From: Tritrichomonas musculus
Lineage: Eukaryota > Parabasalia > Tritrichomonadida > Tritrichomonadidae
DNA length: 64,000 bases
Assembly: GCA_039105265.1 (NCBI GenBank)
Contig: JAPFFF010000010.1
Span: forward strand, 3,534,001 to 3,598,000
Reading direction: 5' to 3'
The position numbers and the translations under genes are program-made. Shown in pieces: positions 8,389-19,600 of the stretch; positions within the stretch are counted from its first letter, which is position 1, and every line of letters begins with the position of its first letter. The notes beneath the pieces were generated by a model, which searched no databases, was not told the DNA's origin, and saw only the letters and a program-made list of their open reading frames with translations.

Positions 8389-9285
8389 ATGATGAAACCA
8401 ACTCAATTCAATTATAAAGAAATATGTTTTTCAGATTCTGATGATTGTTATTTTGATGAAACTAATAATTTAGGTTCTAATGAAGATACTTCTCCTTATT
8501 TTGATATCGATATTGCTATGAATAATGCATATCGTAAAAATGAAAACAAAATAAAAGCAGAAAGTATAAGACCAATATCTAATAGTATTTATTCATATTA
8601 TAATTCATTGAATATATTAGTCGGAAATCAAGGAAAAGGAAAAACTCATGTTATGTTAAGAGATGTTATTCAAATATCTAGATTAAAAGATTGTAACTTT
8701 CATTTAATAGTATATATTAGTAAAAATGGTTCAATTAATGATAGTACTTTTGAAACGCAACAAGATCTTATTCAGCTACCTATTATTGTTATATCAGATT
8801 CTAATGCTGAAAAATATTTAAAAGAACTAGATTTGTATAAAGAATTATTTGATAAATACTGTAATACACCAAAAATAACTATTGATAATGATAAGCTAAA
8901 TAAAATGTTTGAGTTTCTTCATATTAATAAACTAAATAAACCAAATCAACCTTTAAATACTATTATATTATGTGAAGATTTTGTTAAAAGTAAACTAATA
9001 AAATCATCATATTTTACTAATTACATTACTCAATTAAGACATAAACATTCAATAGTTTATATTAATATTCAGTTCTTTAAATCAATATCAACTGATTATA
9101 AAAATAATGCTACTTCGTTTTTCATATTTTCTGGTTTTTCTAGACAAAAACTTAATTATATATATCAACAAGTACCAATTCAATATGAATTTGATGAATT
9201 ATGGTCTTATTATAGAAATCTTAATAATCATGATTTTATCTTAGTTAATGTTCGTAATAATGATTTTAGTATTGTTAGATTCTAA
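8389..9285 (+). CDS. Packaging ATPase (FtsK/HerA type), element A
   Basis: 298 residues. Walker A is GNQGKGKT at residues 79-86; the Walker B-like strand is NTIILCEDF near residue 195. It is collinear with the 271-aa ATPase of element B (Walker A GKQNSGKT): both have LI-YI-(S/T)KNG, a second block starting LRHKHS or LRRCRHTNIS, and a C-terminal F-x-x-FSRQ-type segment before LNYIY/LHYIY. Such ATPases are thought to pump genomic DNA into Polinton or nucleocytoplasmic-virus capsids. The start is the ATG at 8389. It is the last gene before the AT-rich flank. A fossil component. Confidence 0.8.
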   Translation: MMKPTQFNYKEICFSDSDDCYFDETNNLGSNEDTSPYFDIDIAMNNAYRKNENKIKAESIRPISNSIYSYYNSLNILVGNQGKGKTHVMLRDVIQISRLKDCNFHLIVYISKNGSINDSTFETQQDLIQLPIIVISDSNAEKYLKELDLYKELFDKYCNTPKITIDNDKLNKMFEFLHINKLNKPNQPLNTIILCEDFVKSKLIKSSYFTNYITQLRHKHSIVYINIQFFKSISTDYKNNATSFFIFSGFSRQKLNYIYQQVPIQYEFDELWSYYRNLNNHDFILVNVRNNDFSIVRF

Positions 9286-11300
9286 ATTCAAATTTATTTA
9301 TTTTATTATATTTTTTTTATTCATTTTGTTCTATAACCGTCATTTTTAATACAATTACTCTTTAACCTTCATTTTTCATTTCTCATTCTTCATTCTTTCA
9401 TTTCTCATTCTTTAGTTCTTCATTTCTCATTTTTTTTATTTTTTATATCTCATTTTACAAAATCACTTTTTCAAATAAATCATTTTTTTTTTACGAATAC
9501 GAGATTTCAAGTATCAAATCGTCAAAAAAACGCAATTATAGCAGAATTGATGAGTTTTATCGTGATTGTTTGATTGTGTAGATTCAGTAGTGAAAAAATT
9601 CGAAATCACTACTAATGGTAGACCTACTTCTGATGACATTTTGTACTATTGCTATAAAATACATAGTGATCAGTGGGGCTAGAAGTGAAAATTATTAGGT
9701 ATGCAATCCGAACATACTATTACTACTAACCCTTTTTATGACATTTTCCACCATTAAAATGAGCCATTCAAATCAAAACCATTATTTCTCAAAATTAAGC
9801 GTATGAATATCTTAAGCACCAACATATACATTAATACATATAATAAAATATCATATGGAAAAGTATTATATAAAATTCTAGGCTGAAAAAAAAGATATGA
9901 TAAGTTTATATCTGAAATAAATTTTAATTTCTTTTTATTTCCGTTTATAAATCTAATTAAATTTGAAAAATCTAATAATTTAATTAATCTTATGTGTATT
10001 AATATAAATATATTTGGAATTTTCAAAAATCATAAAGATTGAATGAAATATAAAAGATATACCAGATTAAAATTTTTAAAAAATTCACAGTGTTAGACAT
10101 TCTTAAAATGATTATATCGAGCAACCAATTAAAAATTATTGATTTGAATGCATATAACTTAATATTGATGGAAATAATGAGATTAGAAAAAATCAAAAAG
10201 ACGTTAAGTCACTTAACATGAATACCTCTATTTGGCGAAGTGACAAAGCATTCAAATTTTTCAAGAAACTTTTTGATACACATCTCAAAGACCAATTAAT
10301 CAAAAAGTGAAAGTGACGATCAAGAAAGTGATCGTTGTATTGAAGTAATATTTATTCAAACTTCGACTCGAAACAGGCACAAAGAGCAACAGAATTTGAT
10401 ATAAATAATCTCAGACATTGATAATAATAACGATGCGACTCGATAACTAAAATGGCGCGACTCGATACTAACAATTTAACTGATTGATGCAGATGACGAC
10501 ACAAACCAATATAAATGAATACCAAAATCGGCATAGACGATATGTGCCTCTATAAAAACTGAGTAAATTTGATTTCCACTCCTAAAGAAGCCGTGAAAAT
10601 TTAATATGTGTGATAGAAGGCCCAGCATTTCTTGTTTAATGCATACGAACAATCAGATTAGCACAAATAAAAAGAGTATTTCTTGTTAAAAGCTTAGAAG
10701 AGCATTTAAGTCCTTCACTTTCGAAATTAAATTTCTAATTATCAAGTAAAATCTTATATTTTAATACTTCATGCTTTTTATTCATTCTTTATAAATAAAA
10801 GTTGATCTTCTTTTACCACCCTTTAAGTTTTTATATTTTTTTTCTTAGATAAATCATGAATGATAGTACATAAAATTCTAAACGACCACTTTAACTCTCA
10901 AATCAACAACTTTTTCAAAAGAGTTCGATTAAATTCTTCTCATTTTAATATAATATCATAAATTTGGTCAACAATTGCATAATACAACAATACTAATATT
11001 AGTATTATTTTTTGATCGTTTAGGACAAATATCATCATTTTTGACCTAAACTTTTTCATAATTTGGAAGTATTGAAAGATATATTCTATGAGTTTATTCA
11101 ATATTGACAATTTTACAACATTTTTAAGACGGACGCCCTTAAAAAGATCCCCCCTCCCCAGTTTCTTGTTGAGTTAAATTGATACAATTAAAAAGTAATA
11201 GAAACATACATTCAAAATATTTGTATTAAAAATTCTTAATAGGTAGGATTTTCTCTATGATATCATTATTTTTTTTTTTTAAAAAAAAAAAGCAAAAAAG
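9286..11300. other. Long non-coding stretch with T/C-rich minisatellite and decayed reading frames
   Basis: About 9340-9475 is a T/C-rich run built of TTCATTTCTCATTC variants. Bases 9590-9690 translate on the plus strand to a short gene-like stretch (ITTNGRPTSDDILYYCYKI), and around 10210-10300 to another (IWRSDKAFKFFKKLFDTHLK); both are soon interrupted. They look like remains of genes, but I recognise no family. The rest is AT-rich without structure I can name. Confidence 0.5.
11281..11300 (-). terminator. RNA polymerase III T-run terminator
   Basis: Immediately downstream of the tRNA on the minus strand are T6 and then a run of more than ten T, the usual Pol III stop signal. Confidence 0.8.
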
Positions 11301-11372
11301 TATCCCCGATGGGAATCGAACCCATATTAAATGATTCGAAGTCATATTTGCTATCCATTACACTACGAGGAC
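11301..11372 (-). tRNA. tRNA-Arg(TCG)
   Basis: On the minus strand a 72-nt cloverleaf can be drawn: acceptor GTCCTCG/CGGGGAT with discriminator A, D-arm with AATGGAT loop, anticodon loop CTTCGAA giving anticodon TCG (reads CGA), and T-arm ATGGG-TTCGATT-CCCAT. All invariant T-loop bases are present. The anticodon stem has one T-T pair at its base. There is no intron, and CCA is not encoded, as expected for a eukaryotic gene. T-runs follow directly. Confidence 0.93.
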
Positions 11373-11453
11373 ATCTTAATTACCTCACTTATGACCTCAT
11401 ATCATACTTATTATTATTTTAAAATAAACCTTGCTGAATTATTCCAAGTTATG

Positions 11454-11485
<32 letters not shown>
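11454..11485 (+). repeat. A32 homopolymer
   Basis: An uninterrupted run of 32 A. Similar runs occur at about 13454-13474, 27208-27233 (T) and 47960-47981. They are frequent in the intergenic DNA here and may be misjudged in length by sequencing. Confidence 0.9.
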
Positions 11486-11487
<2 letters not shown>

Positions 11488-11682
11488 TCCCATACATCAT
11501 CAAACTGAGGAAAAACTTTTAGTCAAATACTTATTAAATAATTTTTCTATCAAGTGCTGTTTGAGTTACCAAAAATGCAAATAAATGCTTTTTTTAATTA
11601 ATCTCTTAGGCAACTGAAGCTTTTGATATTATTATCAATTATATTCAAAGAAAGAGACAAATTCTAGGGAAATATTTTTTTT

Positions 11683-11784
11683 GGGGAATACTTATCGCCC
11701 CCGATACTTATTGACCCCGGAGGTTAAGGTCAATATTGACCTTAACCTCCGGGGTCAATAAGTATCGGGGGCGATAAGTATTCC

Positions 11785-11786
<2 letters not shown>
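11683..11786. repeat. Perfect 104-bp palindrome (foldback)
   Basis: Two 52-bp arms meet at AATATT (centre 11734/11735) with no mismatch or spacer. Within each arm an ~16-bp motif ATACTTAT(C/T)G(C/A)CCCC is present twice in tandem. It is flanked by a T-run on each side. It is GC-rich (GGGG/CCCC) against an AT-rich background, so it stands out. It would extrude as a hairpin. Likely a minimal foldback transposable element. Confidence 0.95.
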
Positions 11787-11816
<30 letters not shown>

Positions 11817-13492
11817 GGATGTAAATCACATTTTAAAAAATAGATTTTAGAAATAAAATATTTTGTGCTATTGGCATGTCCTCCCCTTTTCGTTTGAATT
11901 GTTTCATAGAAAATTTGCTTTATTCTTTAATATGAAACCAATTCATAATATTATATTTTTAATTCTTTTTTCCACTTTTGAGAAATGAATAAATATAGTA
12001 AAACAAAATATATGAATAAATATCTTCTTAATTTAAATTAATACTGATTACTCTTTTTTCAATGGAATGCTCGGTAAATCATAAATATTATGGTTGCAAA
12101 TAAATTGAATTCGGGCTTTAAAGCTTCCTTCTCAATTTAAAATAATAATATCTTTATATATTTAATATGAATTCTTTTTTTATAATTTAATTAATATTAT
12201 GATAATTATTAAATATATTATTAATGAAGAATTATGCAATTAAATTGTTTGATTAAAAAGATAAAATGATTTAATATTTGAAATGGAGGTAAAGTTTTTT
12301 AAATTTTTTATAAAGTAAAGAAAAAGTTCTTTTCGCTTTATAATTATTCTCATTTATATCAACATTTTGCAATAAATATTAAAGAATCATTTTGTAAGGA
12401 TATGTATTGCAAGCATGATGAGATTATCTAAATTTATTTATTTTTTTTATTAATTGTTTCAGAAGTCAATTCAAAAGAAACGATGATTTATAAATAAAAG
12501 AGAGTCCAAAATATTTTTTTCAAAATATTTACTTTGTGGTTGGAAGGAAAGTTTGTCTTCAGAATAAAACATCACTCAAAATACTATTGATGTAAAAAAA
12601 TAGAATAAAATATATTTGCACTATTTTATATCTGGTCAAAGCTATTAAAAAGTTCTATTCATTACACTTAGTAAAAATTGAATTTCATCATCCATATTCA
12701 AAAGAATATATTCAAAAATCACAAATGTGTACCAAATTAAAGAAAAGTGTTGCTCAAAAACTTAGTAAGATTATACTTAATTTTATTTGATTGCAAAAAA
12801 AAAATATATATATATATATATATTGAAAATTGTGGATTTAAACTTTTTGAATAGCGAATAAGTAATCAACCGTTTATTTTTGTTTTGATGATATATCAGT
12901 ATATCAAAAAATAACCTATTTTTTTGGTTCGATTCGAATATATATATATAATTATATAATTAATAATAACATTTAAATGTTTTTTATATTAAAATTACAA
13001 CTATTTATTATGATGTAAAAAAATATCTGCTTTATTCTATATTATCAAATAATTCTAAGGAGATATACCAATACATATATTAAATCTGTCAAATTCCAAA
13101 CTATTTTTAAGTCAAAATAATGAATATTTTATTTAGTTTTAGTTTTCAAAAAGTTCCAATTCCACCATTTTTTCAAAACAATTATTTATTTTATAGTAAC
13201 ATTTGAATACTTTTTAAGAAGCACTGAAAAATGAGATATCTCGTTAAAAATCACAACCATTATAAATATTTGTTTTTGAAACATATTTGTTTCCATTATT
13301 ACTGATAAAAGAAATAATTAAGTTATTTTATTTGAATACAACCTCTTAAAAAAGTTATGTGACCTTAACATCGATGAATTAAACTTTTTTTTTTGGATTA
13401 TTGATAAAAATTGAACCATCTTTCAATTTTTGAATACCAACTTTTTTTTATTGAAAAAAAAAAAAAAAAAAAAATTAATTGATACAACCAAT
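11787..13492. other. AT-rich intergenic DNA
   Basis: No gene-like frame is seen. It holds a T-run just after the palindrome, an (AT)n microsatellite around 12805-12823, a TATATATA stretch near 12940, and an A-run near 13455. I see no RNA gene or transposon ends. Confidence 0.6.
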
Positions 13493-13502
13493 TCATTTCA
13501 TT
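13493..13502 (+). promoter_or_regulatory. Initiator-like TCATT motifs of the Myb gene
   Basis: Two adjacent TCATT motifs (13493-13497 and 13498-13502) match the trichomonad initiator TCA(+1)-Y-W and lie 8-17 bases before the ATG, the usual short leader length. Confidence 0.6.
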
Positions 13503-13509
13503 AACGAGA

Positions 13510-14304
13510 ATGAATTATGTTAATTATATTATACCTGTTGTATATCCTTGTTATACAATTGGTATAAGTACTATTGCTCCTAATCATCATGTTATTCCAT
13601 TTCCACAAATAAACTATACACAAGTTTATTTGGATAATAATCAGAATGAGGCTGAAAAAAAGCCAATATGTGAAGATGATGATGAAGAAGTGAAAGAAGA
13701 AACTAATAAAGAAAAAACAAAAAGAAGAAGAAAACTATTCACCAAAGAAGAAGATGAGAAAATAAAAAAATTAACAGAAAAATATGGAACAAAACAGTGG
13801 AATTTGATAGCAACATTTGTTGAAGGAAGAACTCCAAAACAATGCAGAGATAGATATTGCAATTATCTTTTCCCTGGCATTTTCAGTGGTGAATGGTCTA
13901 TTGAAGAAGATGAGCTGTTAATAAAACTTTATCAAAGATATGGACCAAGATGGACTGTTTTGCAAAGATCATTTCCTTATCGAAGTGCAAACACTATTAA
14001 AAACCGTTGGGATTTCTTTCTTTGCCGTCATAATAATCAAAATGATAAAAATAGAAGAGAATTATCTAGTAGTTGCATGAAACCCAATCATGAAATAATT
14101 GAAAAAGAGAATTATGAAGAACAATCTCATGATCATAATGTTAAAAACAATGAATTAGATAATACAAACATTGATAGCTCATTTGGGAGTAAAGATGATG
14201 ATTATTCAAATTTCTTTGAAAATAATCTCAATGATGAATCTTTTGAATTGGCTCAAAATGATAATATTTATGAATTATCTAATGGCTGGTATGAATTTTT
14301 TTAA
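13510..14304 (+). CDS. Two-repeat Myb DNA-binding protein
   Basis: 264 residues. A basic segment (KTKRRRK) precedes Myb repeat 1 at about residues 76-120 and repeat 2 at about 127-175. The repeat tryptophans/aromatics are visible (QWNLIA, GEWSIEED, RWTVLQ), as are the recognition-helix motifs TPKQCRDRYCNYL and SANTIKNRWDFF. The N-terminus is hydrophobic and acidic (CEDDDEEVKEE), and the C-terminal 90 residues are Asn/Asp/Glu-rich and may activate transcription. Trichomonads carry large families of such R2R3-like Myb factors, several binding promoter elements of adhesion genes; which gene this one controls cannot be told. Single exon with an initiator motif close upstream. Confidence 0.92.
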   Translation: MNYVNYIIPVVYPCYTIGISTIAPNHHVIPFPQINYTQVYLDNNQNEAEKKPICEDDDEEVKEETNKEKTKRRRKLFTKEEDEKIKKLTEKYGTKQWNLIATFVEGRTPKQCRDRYCNYLFPGIFSGEWSIEEDELLIKLYQRYGPRWTVLQRSFPYRSANTIKNRWDFFLCRHNNQNDKNRRELSSSCMKPNHEIIEKENYEEQSHDHNVKNNELDNTNIDSSFGSKDDDYSNFFENNLNDESFELAQNDNIYELSNGWYEFF

Positions 14305-15226
14305 TCAAATGATTAAATTTTTTGAAAATCAATCATTAAAAATTATAAAATATTTTTAAAATTTTCTTGTTATTTTAAATGCTTTTCATTTATTATGAAT
14401 CACTATTATATTATTATCTTAAATATATTGGTATCATTGTGCTTATCATAAAGATACATTGAGAAAAAACTAATTTTTATAAAAAACCACTATGAAATTT
14501 TGAAAGAAAAAATAAATGTAAAATACTGAATGTTTGAATAATGAACTATAGCTAATATGTATTATTAATGTTCTTTTGTTCTATAAACATAGAAGCATGA
14601 TTTTTAATTGATTATTTTTTACAAACAGAAAAAGTTATATTCATTTCTTTTAAATTAGAAACTTTTTGTGATGTTTCTTGATTAACCTTTTATCGGCTCA
14701 TTTTAAAAGAAAACTATTCCACATCCAAAATTGAAATTAATCATATTTTATCGCATATAAATAATATCTTATACAATTGTTATACTGAGCTATAAAGTAT
14801 TATTTTTGTTTAGAAAAAGTCACAATCTAAAATATGATTTTTTACTTATCCATATAAAAAAAGTAAAATATTTTATTAATGAAAGCATAATCAAAGAAAT
14901 TCGATGCACCAGTGCTTTGTATATATTTGTTAGTATTATTAATAATACCTGTATTTTAGAATAATTTAATGATTCACATAAATTATCTGAGAAAATCTTG
15001 TATTTTTATCTCCACAAGCATTATTGACTTTATTAAATGAAATAATCAATTAATTTGATAAATTTATTACTATATCAGATTCAATTATTAAAGCATATAT
15101 CCATTTTCTAAAAAGTATTAAAATATATGTTTACCTTCTTATTAGTTAAGGTTAATTCTTGGTTTGTTATTTCATCTTTTTCTCAAATGTTCAATGAATT
15201 TGATTCAAACCAAATCAATCAATATA
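14305..15226. other. AT-rich intergenic DNA
   Basis: No gene, RNA or repeat seen between the Myb gene and the transposon end. The last two bases (TA, 15225-15226) are the target-site duplication of the transposon. Confidence 0.6.
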
Positions 15227-15350
15227 CAGGTATCGCTAAGCAAACTCGGGTGATTTGCTAAGCAAACTCAGGCAGTATTCAAATATTCAATTTTTTTTGA
15301 ATGAAAAAAAAACTCGTTACAGCGGCTCTGCTAAGCAAACTCAGGCAATT
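15227..15350 (+). repeat. Left terminal inverted repeat of the 5.7-kb transposon
   Basis: Matches the reverse complement of about 20775-20901. The outer 56 bp are identical; inside, A/T tracts differ. It contains three copies of the GCTAAGCAAACTCAGGCA motif. Confidence 0.88.
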
Positions 15351-16565
15351 GTAAAATCATTTTGAATTAATTTTTTTTCAGCGCTAAGCAAACTCAGGTA
15401 TTTAAATAACTTTTTCAATTAATTTTGATCGTTTCTATTATTTTTTATATTTATGGGAAAAATGATTTAATTAAGCTATATTCTAAAAAATATTTAAAAT
15501 ATGATTTGAAAAATTTAAGATATTTTTATTTTTTTTCAGTTCACCATTTGCTAATCAAACTCAGGGAAATGACGTTAAAAAAATAAACGGTCAAGTGAGT
15601 GATAAGCAAACTCAGGCAATTGCTAAACAAACTCAGGTAATTGCTAAGCAAACTCAGGCAAAAAATAATCAAAAAAATGAATATATCTTTTCCATCTGAA
15701 ATTAATTCTCGATTTTTTTTGTATATTTATAATTTTTTTAACATAATATGGATCAAAATAAAATATTGGATCAATTTATTTAATAGCGATATAACTTTTC
15801 TGGAAAAAATTGTCCTTTTAATTAATCACTAAATAGAACAATTCAATATGACCATGTGATGATGGTAATCAAAATATTTATTTTTTTTCTCAAGCCATGA
15901 AATTTGAGATATTTTTTTGAGTTATAAAAAATCTTCAAATTTAAATTATATATTTTACAATGGTTTTGGAAATTGTGCATCTCAAAGGTGAACGAATTCT
16001 GTGATTATTTTATTAAAAATTATTATTTATTAGAGATTCGCCTATTAAAACCGTAAAAAAAGACCTGTCGAACGTTAAAATATTTCAAAAAAACGTATCG
16101 ATTGAAAAAAAAAATTCACTTAACATTTTTCTGTAAAAAATGGGATTTGTTAATTTTAAACTCAATTTTTTTAATTATTTAATTTTTTTTCGACTTATAA
16201 AACTAATATTTAATTAATATATACTTAATAATTGGTAAATAATAAAAAACATTTCAAAAAAATATTTGTAATTTTGAGATATTTTTAGTTAAATTTGATT
16301 TCAACAGTTGCTAAGCAAACTCAGGCAAGTACGTTTAATTTAAACATTTTATTCTAAACGTCTTTTTTGTGATAAGCAAACTCAGACAATTGCTAAGCAA
16401 ACTCAGACAATTGCTAAACAAACTCAGGCATCATTCAAAAAGTTGATATCGTTCTCTTTGCTAAACAAATTCAGGCACCGTGCTAAACAAATTCAGGCAA
16501 TTGCTAAACAAATTCAGGCAATTGCTAAGCAAACTCAGGTGACTAAAAAACAAACTGAGGCACTT
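15233..16565 (+). repeat. Array of 18-bp subterminal motifs GCTAAGCAAACTCAGGCA
   Basis: About 17 direct copies, some with one to three changes (GATAAGC, CTAAACAAA, ACTCAGACA, AATTCAGG). Clusters lie at 15233-15400, 15548-15660, 16308-16430 and 16459-16565, and within clusters the spacing is near 21 bp (two helical turns). Three inverted copies and one direct copy (20480) lie at the right end. Repeated subterminal sites are typical transposase-binding sites; that role is inferred. Confidence 0.9.
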
Positions 16566-16659
16566 TCTTATATATTATACTAATAATTATATGCTTTAAT
16601 AAAAATTTTATATATTTTAATTATTTGTGTTTATTTATTATATTTTTTGTTAATTATTA

Positions 16660-19600
16660 TTAATTGTTGACTCTGTTTACTGTCACGTTATCTAATTTAC
16701 TTGCATCAATTTTTTGATCTATAGCAATATGTTCTGTTATTATTGGTTTTCCTTCAATGCATTCATTCATCCGCGAATACCATTCTCTATATAAACTGTG
16801 ACATGTTTCAAGTTTAAATTTATCTTGAGTTATTTTTTTCCAGTTTTTTTCAATCTCTCTTCTTTGAGCAAGTTCTCCTTTATTTCCTGCAGTTTGTATA
16901 TTCTTCAGTTTTACAAACCCAAAATACCCTTCTACAACGCCATTTAAAGCCGGACTATAAGGCACAATTGGAATCAGTGAAATTGATATGTGATTTAAAA
17001 CATTTTCGACACACTTTGAACGATGCATTGGACAATTATCCTCGATTAAAATAACATCTGTTTGATTATTGCAAATGTATTTGCGAATGAATTCATTTAC
17101 GTCACTCAAGAATTGTGCATATTCATTTCCATCAACAGATTTATTGATCATTTTATAAAGCACACCAAATCCTGGGAATACAACAGATATTATGGTCATT
17201 TTTATTTTACTTAAAGGGCAGTTAATAACAGGTGTTATTCCCGCATATGCTCGTCCAAAAGTCCTACCTTCATTTACGGTTATTCCTGCCTCATCTACAA
17301 ATCCCAATAAAATGTTGTTATTAGTCTTTAATATTCTTTTCATGAATTTACACCATGCCACTCTAAATAAACGTAAACCAACAGAATTTCGATTAGGTGG
17401 GGCGAAAGATGCTTTTTTAACGGTTAACTTCATCATTTTCAAGCACGTGTAAACTGTTCTCAAACTGATTGGATTATCATGGTTCGGTCCGTACTTGGAA
17501 TTTAAATATTCTGTATAATTTGCTGCACTCATTGTTGGGAAATCAAGGACCAAAGAAAGTAAGCAATCAAGTGTTTCATCTGTTACTACAGAAATGTTTG
17601 GACGCTTCCCTCCCCAATCACAATAAACATTGCTTTCCGCTAAAATTTCATATCGCTGTTGTTCATCACATGATTCAAACCAACGTATTTTTTCATCTAA
17701 AGTAGATTTTCCATAAATAAACGTTGTTTTTTTTTGACGCTTTTCATGTATTTTTTTTTCTTCTTTCGTTTTTCTTTTATGCCTTTCTTTTTTGATACGT
17801 TGATTCTCTCTTTCTATGATGTCTTCATATTCCTTCACAATTTTTGATTTGGTTAGTGGATCAGAGTTTCTACTAATATAATCATCGATGAATTTACTTC
17901 TTGAAGGAAATAAATAACCCATTTGAGTATACTCATTCAAAAATTCAGAAATAATAAGTGATCGTAATTCAATTTTACCACGTGGTATTTGATCTGGATG
18001 ATTTGAAAATAAATCAACCAATTTTTCTCTAATATCTTTGGCATCTGTAAATTTAGCTCTGTTTTTCCAATCGTACTCACCTAAAACAAATTCATTATCA
18101 TCTCCGGTTAAGTCAGGCTCATCATCAAATAAATTTATTTGGTTTAAATCAGACTGGTCATCACTTGGAAGATAATCATGATATCCAAGACGGTAATCAT
18201 TTCCTGATCTCAAATTTTTCTTATATTCTACATTTTCTTCTTCTTCTTCCTGCTCTTCCTCCTCCTCCTCCTCTTCTTCATTATATTGTCTTGTATTCAA
18301 TTCTTTTTCTATATCATCTTCGATATTAATTTGGTCCTCTTCTTCCTCTGTATTTAACAAATCTTCCGTAGATAATGAAAAAAAATCATCTCCACTTCTG
18401 CTAAAAATGTTTTCTTTTAAAACCTTTCCTAGATTATCATCTATTGCTTTATTAGATAATACATCACGTGTCATTATATTAGAGAATTTATTTCTGTACC
18501 AATTTAAGATAGGCATTAAACGTTCTTTTACTTTTTGATAGCTAAAATCACCTTCATCAATTATCTTTCTTAATATCTTATAGACTAATTTTCCTTTTTC
18601 TTTTATTTCTTCTGCAAGTATTTGTGGTATGTTCAATTTAATTTTGTATGTTTCGGAGTTAGTCTTTCCCAAATCATTAAACTCCAAATTCTTTAATACA
18701 GAACCAGCGTACAAAAATAATTTCCTATAAATCATAAATTTTCCTTTCTCATCATTTGTTTTCGAACATGATGGAATGCCATTATTATGTATAAAAAGAA
18801 CTCCATTCAAATTTGTTGCATTTAAATTTTCAACTATGACTTTTTCTTTTTGCAATCCTGAATGATTGGATACATTGAGATTTTTACCTAATATTTCATC
18901 AATTAATGATTCTGATAAATTAAATTTTTGAGAAGCATAACGAACAAGAGATATGTATCGAGGTGATACAGGAGTAGATTCTACTTGATTTAATTGTAAA
19001 ACATCATTATCTGATGGATTAGCTTCAATAAATGGACGAGGAAAAGAATTAGATTGATTTTTACTATTATTTTTATTAGTATTAGTATTATCATCATTAG
19101 TATTATCATCATTAGTATTATCATCATTAGTATTATCATCATTAGTATTATCATCATTAGTATTATCATCATTAGTATTATCATCATTAGTATTAATATT
19201 ATCATCAATATCCGAACTTGATTCAGTGGAGTAGCTAGAAATATTGGAAGATACAGTTGAAAATAGAAAAAAAGAATTTGAATCATCATCAGAATTATTC
19301 TGTGAACTGTTTTGTGAATTAAATCCTGAATTATACTGTGAATTATCCTGTGAATTAAATCCTGAATTATCCTGTGAATTATTCTGTGAATTGTCATTCG
19401 AATTGCTCATTTGGATATTTGGATCATTGCTTATATCTTTGAAGAATCTTGATAAATTAGACACAATTTCTTTATTCTTATAGACTCTATTATCAATTAT
19501 TTCAAAAGCGCCTGGGTCGAATTGATCATTGAAATCTTCATATAGAAATAAAACACTATTTCTATTGAGGCCATTATTTATATCATAAACGAGGTTGGGA

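Larger units (their letters stand above)
1..9300. mobile_element. Polinton/Maverick element A, partial (fossil)
   Basis: A virus-like element of the Polinton/Maverick family, cut by the left window edge. It carries a double-jelly-roll-type major capsid gene, a pVI-like gene, an FtsK/HerA-type packaging ATPase and several genes with counterparts in element B (27275-44568). No polymerase or integrase gene lies in this part. The DNA is more AT-rich than element B. The right limit is uncertain, because no terminal repeat can be recognised after the ATPase gene. It is partial in this window and rearranged near the capsid gene (about one visible disturbance); other frames are open, so it is not very old. 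Confidence 0.85.

Noticed and set aside
9754-10026. A 90-aa minus-strand frame as a membrane protein
   Set aside because: Composition simply reflects AT-rich DNA (Ile/Leu/Phe/Asn); no neighbour or motif supports it.
15641-15832. A 63-aa frame within the subterminal array
   Set aside because: It starts in the repeated motif and runs through poly-T/AT sequence; no coding signal.
19081-19200. The ATCATCATTAGTATT tandem repeat as a satellite or CRISPR-like array
   Set aside because: It is an in-frame Asn/Thr/Asp low-complexity repeat within the transposase gene.
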